Below, piece by piece: positions 1 to 7,180 of a DNA stretch of 12,770 bases. The notes under the pieces are model-generated. The model was not told where the DNA came from. It was given only the letters and a program-made list of their open reading frames with translations, and did no database searches. A program made the translations under genes and the position numbers. This DNA comes from an uncultured bacterium. Lineage in GTDB: Bacteria > Vulcanimicrobiota > Xenobia > Xenobiales > Xenobiaceae. The stretch is taken from the NCBI GenBank assembly GCA_934636825.1, contig CAKUBG010000040.1, positions 1 to 12,770 of the forward strand, in the 5' to 3' direction. Position 1 is the first letter of the stretch. The number at the start of each line of letters is the position of its first letter.

Positions 1-317
1 CAATTGGGTGCCGCGAGGTACTCTTCGTTAGCTTTAACTTCTTCGGCTTCAGCTTCAGCCTTACGGATGGCAGCTTTAGAAGGTCGGCCACGCTTAGGCT
101 TGGCAGCTTCTACAGCTTGAGCTAAGCGCATATTTTCCCAGTACCGCTCCTGCGCTTCCTTAGGAAGCGAGTCAAGGGCGATCTCGTACTTGAAACCGCC
201 TCGGCCGCCGTTATGATTCGGGACTTGGCGATAAGTGTATATACTTATATTTTTTCTGATACCTCGGCTAGTTTTACCAACCAGCTCAGCGACAGTATCA
301 ACCTGTAAATACACCAT
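1..317 (-). CDS. Mu-type phage transposase (MuA-like), N-terminal part only
   Basis: An ATG at 317 opens a frame of 105 codons that runs off the left edge; it is too close to the edge to be complete. The sequence begins MVYLQVDTVAELVGKTSRGI and continues with a Gly-rich wing and YEIALDSLPKEAQERYW at residues 44-60. This is the pattern of the MuA N-terminal winged-helix domain that binds the enhancer/operator. A basic KPKRGRPSK stretch (73-81) with an AT-hook-like GRP core follows, then a Glu/Ala-rich helix. The start lies 2 bp after the Ner-like stop codon with a GAGAGG ribosome site inside that gene, so translation is probably coupled. The catalytic DDE domain is not in the window, so activity cannot be judged. 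Confidence 0.8.
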   Translation of the reverse strand, partial: MVYLQVDTVAELVGKTSRGIRKNISIYTYRQVPNHNGGRGGFKYEIALDSLPKEAQERYWENMRLAQAVEAAKPKRGRPSKAAIRKAEAEAEEVKANEEYLAAPN

Positions 318-319
318 CT

Positions 320-520
320 TTACCTCTCAGGGAATAACAACTCCCTTTCAGCGCAATTAAGAATCTGAGCAATCTTGCAAACGACTGCAAATCTGGCATC
401 TTGTTTACCGGTCTCATAACGATTGATCGTCATAAGGTGAACGCCGACAAGTTTGGCCAGTGCTTCTTGTGTAAGGCCAGATTTTTGCCTAATTCGTTTC
501 AGTCCAGGCAGTCCACGCAT
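320..520 (-). CDS. Small Cro/Ner-like HTH regulator of the Mu-like phage
   Basis: The 66-residue protein is essentially one XRE/Cro-type helix-turn-helix: helix 2 near LTQEALAKLVGV (16-27), recognition helix near MTINRYETGK (30-39), then the usual helix ending AQILN. It has no partner or ligand domain. A GGAGA ribosome site lies 7-12 bases before the ATG at 520. In Mu the equivalent gene, ner, is first in the early operon and turns down both the repressor and early promoters; its position directly before the transposase and opposite the repressor supports that role here. The role is by position, as XRE sequences alone do not show it. Confidence 0.75.
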   Translation of the reverse strand: MRGLPGLKRIRQKSGLTQEALAKLVGVHLMTINRYETGKQDARFAVVCKIAQILNCAERELLFPER

Positions 521-549
521 TATCTCTTCTCCTTTTATACGTTAAACGC

Positions 550-578
550 ATAATATCATACGTTTAACGTATAATCAA
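550..578 (-). promoter_or_regulatory. Early promoter for the ner-like/transposase operon, with operator in its spacer
   Basis: Read on the minus strand, -35 TTGATT (573-578) and -10 TATTAT (550-555) are separated by exactly 17 bp. The middle operator copy (558-572) fills this spacer and the left copy overlaps the -10 box, so bound repressor should block polymerase. Position and spacing are seen; activity is inferred. Confidence 0.65.
570..575 (+). promoter_or_regulatory. Possible -10 box of the repressor promoter
   Basis: A perfect TATAAT lies at 570-575 on the plus strand, overlapping the end of the middle operator, 39 bp before the repressor ATG. No convincing -35 box lies 16-18 bp upstream, so the promoter may be weak or need activation. 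A second -10-like CTTAAT at 600-605 would give a nearly leaderless message. I cannot choose between them. Confidence 0.4.
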
Positions 579-613
579 TAGGAGACTATACGTTAAACGC
601 TTAATCCCTAAAA

Positions 614-943
614 ATGAGTATTGGTGAAAGAATCAGAGAAGCTAGAGAATTAAATCAAATGACGCAGGGCGATCTTGGTATAGCCTTAGAAACAACTGGA
701 TCGACAGTTCATCGATGGGAAAAAGATAAAATGCGCCCACGACTTCAACAAATAGAAAAAATGGCGCAAATATTAAATAAGCCAGTTTATTGGTTTTTTT
801 TGCCTAATGATGTAGAAATTTCTGTGACTAAAGATGAAGCTTTAACAGAGTTATGTAGAGTGTATTCTTGCCTAAATCAAAGAGGAAAAGCTAAACTACT
901 AAGTTACGCTTGCGATCTTAGTGACTTGGCAAGATATAATTAA
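614..943 (+). CDS. XRE-family repressor, c-like, of the Mu-like phage
   Basis: The 109-residue protein has an N-terminal XRE helix-turn-helix at about residues 5-60 (IREARELNQMTQGDLGIALE, then STVHRWEKDKMRPRLQQIEK) and a ~45-residue C-terminal tail that may dimerise it. It lacks a LexA/CI-type Ser-Lys cleavage domain, so RecA-driven self-cleavage is not expected. It is transcribed away from the Ner-like/transposase genes across the triple operator and lies between them and the phage end, as Mu c does. No Shine-Dalgarno motif precedes the ATG at 614 (ATCCCTAAAAATG), so the message may be leaderless or poorly translated. The assignment as lysogenic repressor rests on position; any XRE regulator would look similar. 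Confidence 0.75.
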   Translation: MSIGERIREARELNQMTQGDLGIALETTGSTVHRWEKDKMRPRLQQIEKMAQILNKPVYWFFLPNDVEISVTKDEALTELCRVYSCLNQRGKAKLLSYACDLSDLARYN

Positions 944-951
944 AAATAGCA

Positions 952-978
952 GTTCCTTTGGTTCCTTTGGTTCCATTG
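952..978 (+). repeat. Three tandem copies of a 9-bp unit
   Basis: GTTCCTTTG, GTTCCTTTG and GTTCCATTG follow each other directly, just after the repressor stop codon. No function is apparent. Confidence 0.7.
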
Positions 979-1082
979 ATGACTGCGAAGAAACGCCGAA
1001 AATTCGGGCTTTTATTAAAATGAATTTTTGGAATTTTGGATCGGATAAAAGATTAGGAGTTTTTAAAATACAAAAATCCGCA

Positions 1083-1195
1083 CAGATCCGCTTTTTTTCA
1101 GGCTTTTTAAGCCCCTAAATGACAATAAAAAACGCCCCTTCAGCTCCTATTTAATAGGTTTTGAAAGGACGTTAAATTGTAAAAAAGCGGATCTG
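1083..1195. repeat. Foldback sequence near the phage end
   Basis: A perfect 15-bp inverted repeat, CAGATCCGCTTTTTT (1083-1097) and AAAAAAGCGGATCTG (1181-1195), encloses 83 bp. Inside are a second imperfect stem (AACGCCCCTTCA at about 1131-1142 against TGAAAGGACGTT at about 1162-1173, 10 of 12 pairs), a CCTAT/ATAGG hairpin at its tip, and a GGCTT/AAGCC hairpin near 1101-1113. An outer pair, AATTCGGGCTTTT (1001-1013) and AAAAGCCCGAAATT (1239-1252), encloses the whole. It could be a small inserted palindromic element, a terminator for the repressor message, or architecture of the phage end. Confidence 0.6.
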
Positions 1196-1299
1196 ATGGA
1201 AAAAATTCTCTCAAACCATCTTAGACGACAAAAGAGGAAAAAGCCCGAAATTACGGAATTTTAAGGAGATCTAAAAAATGGGCTTTCTCTCAAAACATC
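1190..1299 (-). promoter_or_regulatory. Two putative transposase-binding sites at the Mu-like left end
   Basis: Two direct repeats share GATCT, an A-rich stretch and TTCTCTCAAAMCATC. The inner copy is 1190-1220 and the outer 1268-1299; the TTCTCTCAAA cores (1206, 1285) start 79 bp apart. Read inward from the end on the minus strand, the outer copy starts TGTTTTGAGAGAAAGC and the inner copy TGGTTTGAGAGAATTT. Mu has end-type transposase sites arranged like this, with a long L1-L2 spacer bent by HU. A possible third site in opposite orientation is GGTTTTGAAAGGACG near 1157-1171. The repeats are seen; the binding role is inferred. Confidence 0.55.
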
Positions 1300-2289
1300 C
1301 GATCCCTTATAATTGCAGGCAAGAAAGACCTCATTGAACAAGCTAGAGGAGGCGGGCAACCTAATATAAACCAGGACATACTGAAGCAATTTCGTTTGCC
1401 CTTTCCTTCTTTTCACGAGCAAAACCAAATTGTGCGCTATTTGGATTGGCAAAATTCGCGTTTAAATAAGCTGATCAACGCCAAGAAAAAAGAAATTGCC
1501 TTACTGGAGGAGCAAAAGCAAGCTTTAATTAGCCAAGCCGTAACCAAAGGCTTAGATCCCCACGCCCCCCTAAAAGACAGCGGCATAGACTGGATCGGCC
1601 AAATACCTGAACATTGGGAAATCAAACGTATAAAGAATTTGTTTTCATTGAGAGATGAGCGCAATTATCGCCCACTAAATGAAGTTAACTTATTGTCTTT
1701 ATACGCGAGCAAAGGCGTACTTGAACATTCGCAAATAGATAAGATAAGAGGTAATAAAGCAAGCAATGCTGACAATTACAAATTAGTTTATAGGGACGAC
1801 ATTGTTGTGAATATTATCCTATGCTGGATGGGAGCAATAGGACGTTCATCTTTTAATGGTGTCACTAGTCCAGCTTATGATGTATACAAACCAAATAATG
1901 GGGTTAACTGTAATTATTACCATCACTACTTCAGAATGAAAAACTTCAGTGGAGAATGTTATAAAGTTGGAAGGGGCATTATGGATGTCAGATGGCGTAC
2001 TTACTCTGAAGATTTTACAAACATTAAAGTACTAACACCACCTATAAACGAACAAAGTAAAATCGCTGAATACGCAGAAAAAATAAGCGGTCACACTAAC
2101 AAATTAATTGAAGTATTAACTCACTACGTCTCCTTCCTTCAAGAATACCGCACTCGCCTAGTGGCTGATGTTGTCACCGGTCAAATCGACGTGCGCCACA
2201 TTGCTATTCCCAACTACGAAACCGTAACCGAAACCATAGACCAACCCGAAACCGATGAAGACAGCACAATTTGTACTGAGGATCAATAG
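1298..2289 (+). pseudogene. hsdS: Type I restriction specificity subunit HsdS, 5' part lost at the phage junction
   Basis: The frame is open from the junction to 2289 (330 codons). It starts in the late first target-recognition domain (AGKKDLIEQARGGGQPNINQ), followed by PFPSFHEQNQIV and the first conserved helix (QNSRLNKLINAKKKEIALLE). A second recognition domain starts at IDWIGQIPEHW (1585-1617), and the second conserved helix is near QSKIAEYAEKI and EYRTRLVADVVTGQIDVR. Full HsdS proteins have about 400-460 residues, so roughly 100-150 N-terminal residues are missing. No in-frame ATG precedes the conserved part; TTG at 1396 is the first plausible start and would give 297 residues. HsdS chooses the DNA target and bridges HsdM and HsdR; without a full first domain it should not recognise a bipartite site. 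The missing half should flank the prophage's other end. Confidence 0.8.
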
Positions 2290-2294
2290 AAGCT

Positions 2295-5225
2295 ATGCCT
2301 ACTGATGTGACGGAAAAAAGTTTAGAAGACATTATTGTTAGTTACTTAGTACAGAATAATGGCTATGAACAAGGCGTTAATACTGATTATAATCGGGAAT
2401 ACGCCATAGATGAAAGGCGCCTTTTTCGTTTTTTGCAAGCTACTCAGCCTAAGGAATTGCTTAAGCTAGGGCTGCCTGGTAATGATTTGCGGCGCACTAA
2501 GTTTTTTAACCGTTTGCAAAGTGAAATTCTTAAGCGCGGCATTATTGATGTTTTGCGTAAAGGCATAAAAGACGGCCCTATCCACTTGGATTTATTTTAT
2601 CTTACGCCTTCAGAAAAAAATCTTCAGGCTCAAGAACATTTTCAACAAAATATTTTTAGCGTTACTCGCCAGTTACAATACTCAGCAACTGCTGCCCGTT
2701 GCGCTTTAGATTTAGCTCTTTTTATTAACGGCTTGCCTATTCTCACTTGTGAATTAAAAAATACTATTTCCGGCCAAAATGTAGAAGACGCTGTCGAGCA
2801 ATATAAAACCGATCGCGACCCTAGGGAAGCTATCTTCCAATTTAAACGCTGCCTCGTCCATTTTGCTATTGACGATCAGCAAGTAAAATTCTGTACCAAA
2901 TTAAATAGCCAAAAATCTTGGTTTCTCCCCTTCAATAAAGGCTTTAATGACGGAGCTGGCAATCCGCCTAATCCTAGCGGTATCAAAACTGACTATATGT
3001 GGAAAGACATTTTCACTAAAACTCAACTTACCAATATTCTCGAAAATTATGCTCAAGTTGTCGATAAAGGCAGTAAGCAAATCTTCCCCCGCTATCATCA
3101 ATTGGCGGTAGTAAATGCTTTACTTAAAGACGTTAAAGAAAAAGGCGTGGGCCAGCGCTATCTAATTCAACATAGCGCCGGTAGCGGCAAATCTAATTCT
3201 ATTGCCTGGTTGGCCCATCAATTGATCGGACTAGAAAAAGACGGCCAAAATATTGTCGATTCGGTAGTTGTCGTTACCGATAGGCGCAACTTAGATGATC
3301 AAATAAAAAATACCATTAAACAATTTACCGAAGTACGCAGCACCGTAGTTCACGCCGATCATTCCAACGATTTGCGCCAAGCTATCGACTCTGGCAAAAA
3401 AATTATTATTACCACTATTCAAAAATTTCCCTATATTTTGGAAAGCTTGGGCACCGAACACAAAGGGCGCAAGTTTGCCATTATTATCGACGAAGCCCAC
3501 TCCAGCCAAAGCGGTCGCACGGCTGCCAAAATGAATACTGCCCTTTCCGGCCAGTACGATCCTGACGACACTAAAAGCACCGAAGACTTAATCAATGAAG
3601 CTATCGAAGGGCGCAAAATGCTCACTAACGCCAGCTATTTTGCCTTTACAGCTACGCCCAAAAACAAAACTTTGGAAATGTTCGGTAAAGCTGTAATTGA
3701 ACCAGACGGCAGCGTGCGCCACTTTCCTTTCCACAACTACCCTATGAAGCAAGCCATTCAAGAAGGCTTTATTATGGATGTTTTGCAATACTATACGCCC
3801 ATTTCCAGCTACTACAAATTGGCCAAAATTGTAGAAAACGATCCTCTTTTTGACAAAAAGAAAGCTCAAGCTAAGTTGCGCAATTTTGTGGAAAGCAACC
3901 ATTTTGCCATCAGCCAAAAGGCAGCCATGATGGTAGAACACTTCCACACTCAAGTAATTGGCCAAAACAAAATTGGCGGCCAAGCTCGAGCTATGGTAGT
4001 TACCGGCAGCATTTTGCGAGCTATCGACTACTTCTACGCCTTCCAAAAGTGCTTGGCCGAAAGGAAAAGCCCTTATAAAGCTATCGTGGCTTTTTCTGGT
4101 GAAAAAGAATATGACGGCCAAATTTGCACGGAAGCTAGCCTCAACGGTTTTCCCAGCAGCCAAATTCCCGACAAATTTAAGGAAGATCCCTATCGCTTTT
4201 TAATTGTAGCTAATAAATTCCAAACCGGTTTTGACGAGCCGCTTTTGCATACTATGTATGTAGACAAACAACTAAGCGACATAAAAGCCGTGCAAACGCT
4301 TTCCCGCTTAAATAGAGCTCATCCGCAAAAATTCGACACTTTTGTGCTCGATTTTGCTAACGATGCCAAAACCATAGAAGAAGCTTTTTCCGCTTACTAT
4401 CGCACGACCATTCTTTCCGGAGAAACCGATCCTAATAAGCTTAACGACTTAGTAAGCGAAATGGAAAATCACCAAGTTTACACCCAAAGCCAAATAAATT
4501 TACTGGTAGACTTGTATTTACATAAAGCCAACCGCAACCAGCTTGATCCTATTTTGGATAATTGTGCCGCCAACTACAAAGACTTAGATAGAGAAGATCA
4601 AGTTAAATTTAAGAGTGCCGCCAAATCATTTGTCAGGACTTACAGTTTTTTAGGAGCCATTATGCCCTACGGCAGCCCTGAGTGGGAAAAGCTCTCTATT
4701 TTCTTAACTTTACTTTTACCCAAGTTGCCAGCGCCTTTAGAAGACGATCTTACTGCCGGTATTTTGCAAGCTATAGACTTAGATAGTTACAGGATCCAGG
4801 CCCAAAGCATGATGTCTATCCGCTTAGAAGATGCCAACGCCGAAATAAACCCAGTTCCAGTAGGCCAAGCCATGCAACCTAAAGAAGCGGAGCTAGATCC
4901 TTTAACAGTTATTTTAGACGAATTTAACAGCCTTTTTGGCAATATCGATTGGAAAGACAAAGATAACATCAAACAACAAATTTCCACTTTGCCTAAAGCT
5001 GTAGCCCAAAACCAAAACTACAGAAATGCTGCCAAAAATTCAGATAAAGAAAATGCCAAAATGGAAAGCGACAAAGCCTTAGATGAAGCTATCTTGGCTA
5101 GATTTAGCGATTGGTACGAACTATTTAACCAGTTCCAAAGCAATGCTAGCTTCAAAGAATGGCTTAGCAATATGGTATTTAAAGCTACCTATAGCAAACT
5201 AAGAGGCAACCGCCCAGTTTGCTAA
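2295..5225 (+). CDS. hsdR: Type I restriction enzyme R subunit (HsdR), apparently intact
   Basis: The 976-residue protein has normal HsdR length. The N-terminal nuclease domain carries the PD-(D/E)xK core: Asp139 in ALDLALFINGLP, then Glu153-Leu-Lys155, followed by the QxxxY-type helix QNVEDAVEQY (161-170). The SF2 translocase has Walker A HSAGSGKS (293-300), DEAH at 399-402, TATP at 452-455, TGFDEP at 644-649 and motif VI QTLSRLNRAHP (667-677). The C-terminal helical region contacts the methylase core. In the complex HsdR pulls DNA past the bound HsdM2HsdS and cuts when translocation stalls. The ATG is 5 bp after the hsdS stop, with only a weak GAAG ribosome site, suggesting coupling to hsdS. 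No key residue is missing, but with hsdS truncated, and hsdM not visible, it may have no partner. Confidence 0.95.
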   Translation: MPTDVTEKSLEDIIVSYLVQNNGYEQGVNTDYNREYAIDERRLFRFLQATQPKELLKLGLPGNDLRRTKFFNRLQSEILKRGIIDVLRKGIKDGPIHLDLFYLTPSEKNLQAQEHFQQNIFSVTRQLQYSATAARCALDLALFINGLPILTCELKNTISGQNVEDAVEQYKTDRDPREAIFQFKRCLVHFAIDDQQVKFCTKLNSQKSWFLPFNKGFNDGAGNPPNPSGIKTDYMWKDIFTKTQLTNILENYAQVVDKGSKQIFPRYHQLAVVNALLKDVKEKGVGQRYLIQHSAGSGKSNSIAWLAHQLIGLEKDGQNIVDSVVVVTDRRNLDDQIKNTIKQFTEVRSTVVHADHSNDLRQAIDSGKKIIITTIQKFPYILESLGTEHKGRKFAIIIDEAHSSQSGRTAAKMNTALSGQYDPDDTKSTEDLINEAIEGRKMLTNASYFAFTATPKNKTLEMFGKAVIEPDGSVRHFPFHNYPMKQAIQEGFIMDVLQYYTPISSYYKLAKIVENDPLFDKKKAQAKLRNFVESNHFAISQKAAMMVEHFHTQVIGQNKIGGQARAMVVTGSILRAIDYFYAFQKCLAERKSPYKAIVAFSGEKEYDGQICTEASLNGFPSSQIPDKFKEDPYRFLIVANKFQTGFDEPLLHTMYVDKQLSDIKAVQTLSRLNRAHPQKFDTFVLDFANDAKTIEEAFSAYYRTTILSGETDPNKLNDLVSEMENHQVYTQSQINLLVDLYLHKANRNQLDPILDNCAANYKDLDREDQVKFKSAAKSFVRTYSFLGAIMPYGSPEWEKLSIFLTLLLPKLPAPLEDDLTAGILQAIDLDSYRIQAQSMMSIRLEDANAEINPVPVGQAMQPKEAELDPLTVILDEFNSLFGNIDWKDKDNIKQQISTLPKAVAQNQNYRNAAKNSDKENAKMESDKALDEAILARFSDWYELFNQFQSNASFKEWLSNMVFKATYSKLRGNRPVC

Positions 5226-5273
5226 AATCCGTACTGCGGTAGCGTTACCTAAGTTTAATTACACCATACCCTA

Positions 5274-5340
5274 TTTTAATTTAGTCATTTAAAGCCAAAA
5301 TGACTAAATTAAAACTATTGATGACTAAATTGAAATGGTA
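5274..5340. repeat. 17-bp perfect inverted repeat with a third half-site
   Basis: TTTTAATTTAGTCATTT (5274-5290) and AAATGACTAAATTAAAA (5298-5314) are perfect complements around a 7-base loop. A third copy, ATGACTAAATTGAAA, starts at 5321, exactly 21 bp after the second ATGACTAAATT (5300). The outermost arms also match through ATACC (about 5265) and GGTAT (5337-5341). No U-tract follows, so it is not a normal terminator. Two-turn spacing of half-sites suggests an operator, but no regulator gene is adjacent; it could also be a decayed palindromic element. Confidence 0.65.
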
Positions 5341-5403
5341 TACTAAAGCCCAGCCAAAAGAAAAAATGCTGTGCGAAAGTATGTCTATTTCCGCTTCTTT
5401 TCG

Positions 5404-5430
5404 TTGACTGACTAAACAGTTAATGATAAT
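5404..5430 (+). promoter_or_regulatory. Weak candidate promoter of the M23-like gene
   Basis: TTGACT (5404-5409) and GATAAT (5425-5430) are 15 bp apart, shorter than the preferred 17, about 27 bp before the ATG at 5457. The likely ribosome site AGGGA (5439-5443) is rather far from the start. No better match was seen in 5226-5456. Confidence 0.35.
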
Positions 5431-5456
5431 CTACCCCCAGGGAAGATCTATTTATT

Positions 5457-6728
5457 ATGTTTAGTCAGTATTTATCACCATCTAAATATGTGTTAGCTGC
5501 GGCTGTTTTGGCTTGTTTATTGAGCCCAAGTGCTGCTTTGGCCGAAAAAAAACCGAGCAGCGCGGCGGTGCCTGAAGTAATAAAAGCTGCTCAAAAAAAA
5601 TACGGTATGCCTAGCGCTACTAAGCCTACTCCGGCTGCCGTGCCGCAAATTACTTCTTTAACAGATCTAGTGAATTTACAGCGCCAGTCTTGCTCTTGGG
5701 CTTGCGTTACTAGTACTTTTTATGATTATCGCTCTGTCTCTATGTATCGTCGCCGCGCTGGTTTGCACTTGGGTTACGATATTGCTATGCAAGCTGGAAC
5801 TGCCGCTCGCGCCGGTTGGCCTGGCACGGTCGTTTCTATTGCTCCTTGGGCAGACGGAGAATGGGGCGTAACTGTAGCCTCCTCCAACGGCATAGAAGTT
5901 ACTTACGGCCACATAGTGCCGGTAGCTAGGCTGGGCCAGATTATCAACGTGGGTGACATAGTTGGCACTATTGCCGTCAACCATGTCGACGTAAAAATGC
6001 GCGGAGCCGACGGAGCTTATATTCCCTTTGGCGAGAAAGATAAACAAGCGGTTATGGCTGGAGCTTTGCAAGTACAACCTGTCACCAGCCGCGAACAACT
6101 TATGGTTGCTTGGCTGAGCGCTTACAACAATGAAGAGACCGTTAAAGAAGAAGTTGAAGCTAGAGCTAGAGAAAATAAGCTCAACCAAATTGAAAGACAA
6201 AAATTGGAAGAGCGCTATACGGAAAAGCGGCTGGCCTTACGCAATATGGAAAAATATTTCGAGGACGGTTTAGTCTCGCGCCGTGAAGTGGAACAGACGC
6301 GCCGCAACTTAGAAAATACTCGTCGCGATTTGCTTAAAGTTAAAACTTCACAAAAAGAAAATCCAAGCAAGATCAAAAAATTGCAAAAGCAACTCGATCT
6401 TTGCCATAAACGCACAGTAAAAGCCCAACAAGAAGCACAAAAGCGCGGCTTGAGCTGGCAAGATGTGCAAGATTTTGTCAATAATTTGGTGGCGAAAGAT
6501 CAAAACTTAAGCAAAACGGTAAAAGACTACAAAAAAGATAAGCAAGATGCTTACATTCAGGAACTTTTGCAAGTAAAAAGTGAGCTTAGCCAATGCGAGC
6601 GCACTTTAAGCAGCCAAGAGGAATTGTTTGAAGCCGGCGGCTTACCTCAAAAAGAGATCGAAGCGACTCGCCAGAGGCAAAAAGTTTTACAACAGCGCTT
6701 AAAAGAATTGCAAAGCAAAAACAAGTAA
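5457..6728 (+). CDS. Secreted M23/LytM-like protein with altered metal site and long C-terminal coiled coil
   Basis: The 423-residue protein starts with a signal peptide (hydrophobic core about 11-28, likely cleaved after ALA at 27-29). A low-complexity Pro/Ala linker leads to an M23/LytM domain at about 70-195: HLGYD supplies His104 and Asp108, YGHI supplies His152, and the final HxH motif reads H176-V-D178. The second His, normally a zinc ligand, is therefore Asp, so the domain may be inactive like the LytM activators EnvC and NlpD, or bind metal differently. Residues 227-423 are charged coiled coil with two similar segments, YFEDGLVSRREVEQTRRNL (267-285) and LFEAGGLPQKEIEATRQRQK (390-409), resembling the hairpin motif of HlyD/RND adaptors. 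EnvC has the opposite order, coil before LytM. A role in envelope or peptidoglycan handling is likely; the exact function is unknown. Confidence 0.7.
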   Translation: MFSQYLSPSKYVLAAAVLACLLSPSAALAEKKPSSAAVPEVIKAAQKKYGMPSATKPTPAAVPQITSLTDLVNLQRQSCSWACVTSTFYDYRSVSMYRRRAGLHLGYDIAMQAGTAARAGWPGTVVSIAPWADGEWGVTVASSNGIEVTYGHIVPVARLGQIINVGDIVGTIAVNHVDVKMRGADGAYIPFGEKDKQAVMAGALQVQPVTSREQLMVAWLSAYNNEETVKEEVEARARENKLNQIERQKLEERYTEKRLALRNMEKYFEDGLVSRREVEQTRRNLENTRRDLLKVKTSQKENPSKIKKLQKQLDLCHKRTVKAQQEAQKRGLSWQDVQDFVNNLVAKDQNLSKTVKDYKKDKQDAYIQELLQVKSELSQCERTLSSQEELFEAGGLPQKEIEATRQRQKVLQQRLKELQSKNK

Positions 6729-6740
6729 TGCCTGTGTGTT

Positions 6741-6847
6741 AAGTTTACGGCTCATGTATAAGCCGGTTATAGCCATCCTCGAAAGATCGCTGACGCGAAA
6801 AAGTTTTCTCCGGTGGTATAACCGGCGTTTTTTATAGCCGTAAACTT
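6741..6847 (+). repeat. Palindromic unit A
   Basis: Outer stem P1, AAGTTTACGGCT (6741-6752) with AGCCGTAAACTT (6836-6847), is a perfect 12 bp. An internal loop of 9 + 9 bases separates it from inner stem P2, GCCGGTTATA (6762-6771) with TATAACCGGC (6817-6826), a perfect 10 bp. A third short stem, CCATC (6773-6777) with GGTGG (6812-6816), and a conserved tip (TCGAAA, TCGCTGACGCGAAAA, GTTTTC) complete it. Confidence 0.85.
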
Positions 6848-6985
6848 CGCGTTCAAGCTGTTTTGCAGCTCATGTATAATCCGATTATAGCCATCCTCGA
6901 AAGATCGCTGACGCGAAAAAGTTTTCTCCGGTGGTATAACCGACGTTTTTTATGGCCGTAAACTCCACGATCAAGCTGTTTTGCA
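6750..6985 (+). repeat. Tandem duplication of a 118-bp unit (A then B)
   Basis: Bases 6750-6867 and 6868-6985 align without gaps, with roughly ten differences. The repeat includes the palindrome core and the spacer ending AAGCTGTTTTGCA. In copy B the P2 arms read TCCGATTATA (6880-6889) and TATAACCGAC (6935-6944), leaving several mismatches, and the left P1 arm is absent. B therefore looks like a decaying or structurally different copy. Confidence 0.85.
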
Positions 6986-7037
6986 ACCAGTCTATAGTGC
7001 ACATAGCATGTTTGCGCTGGCACAGCGTTTGTTAGTT

Positions 7038-7097
7038 CGTAGTTTTTAACCAACAGGCGGAGACGGCGGTGATGGAAGGCGAAGAATATTGGCCGAA
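7038..7097 (+). repeat. Flanking block R, copy 1
   Basis: This 60-bp block begins CGTAGTTTTTAACCAACAGG, contains GGCGGAGAC and ends GAATATTGGCCGAA. It recurs at 7574-7634 with about five differences and one inserted base. Its first ten bases are complementary to the ends of the L blocks (AAAAACTACG), so R and L can form a long-range stem. Just before it, CGCTGGCACAGCG (about 7014-7026) forms a small hairpin. Confidence 0.8.
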
Positions 7098-7180
7098 GCC
7101 AAAGCTTCGGTCAGTTCGAGCCTGAAAGAGCCGCTGTTGGAGCTAGCCAACATGAACACGAGCCCGCAGCCAAAACTTAT

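Larger units (their letters stand above)
537..602. promoter_or_regulatory. Triple palindromic operator between the divergent phage regulators
   Basis: Three near-copies of the 15-bp palindrome ATACGTTWAACGTAT occur at 537-551 (ATACGTTAAACGCAT), 558-572 (ATACGTTTAACGTAT, perfect apart from its centre) and 588-602 (ATACGTTAAACGCTT). They start 21 and 30 bp apart, about two and three helical turns. This is a typical multi-site operator for XRE repressors with cooperative binding. The third copy ends 11 bp before the repressor ATG, so the repressor could control its own gene. Which of the two HTH proteins binds which copy cannot be read from the sequence. Confidence 0.8.
1..1297. mobile_element. 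Early (c-end) part of a Mu-like transposable prophage, body off the left edge
   Basis: The order is Mu's early region read backwards. A rightward repressor (614-943) faces a leftward Ner-like regulator (320-520) and a transposase N-terminus (317 to the edge), with operators between. In Mu the phage end lies a few hundred bases beyond the c gene; here the proposed end is 354 bp past the repressor stop. The end is placed at CA 1296-1297 because the minus strand then starts with the TG typical of Mu-family ends, transposase-site-like repeats sit just inside, and uninterrupted hsdS coding similarity begins just outside. The gene order is seen; the exact end base is inferred. Confidence 0.75.

Noticed and set aside
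921..1118. 65-codon plus-strand frame after the repressor
   Set aside because: Overlaps the repressor end, is partly a 9-bp tandem repeat and runs into the foldback; no recognisable protein.
3588..4163. 191-codon minus-strand frame inside hsdR
   Set aside because: Antisense shadow of a well-supported gene whose motifs lie in the plus frame.
6853..7053. 66-codon minus-strand frame
   Set aside because: It crosses palindromic unit B and its coding content is explained by the repeat; no ribosome site or family match.
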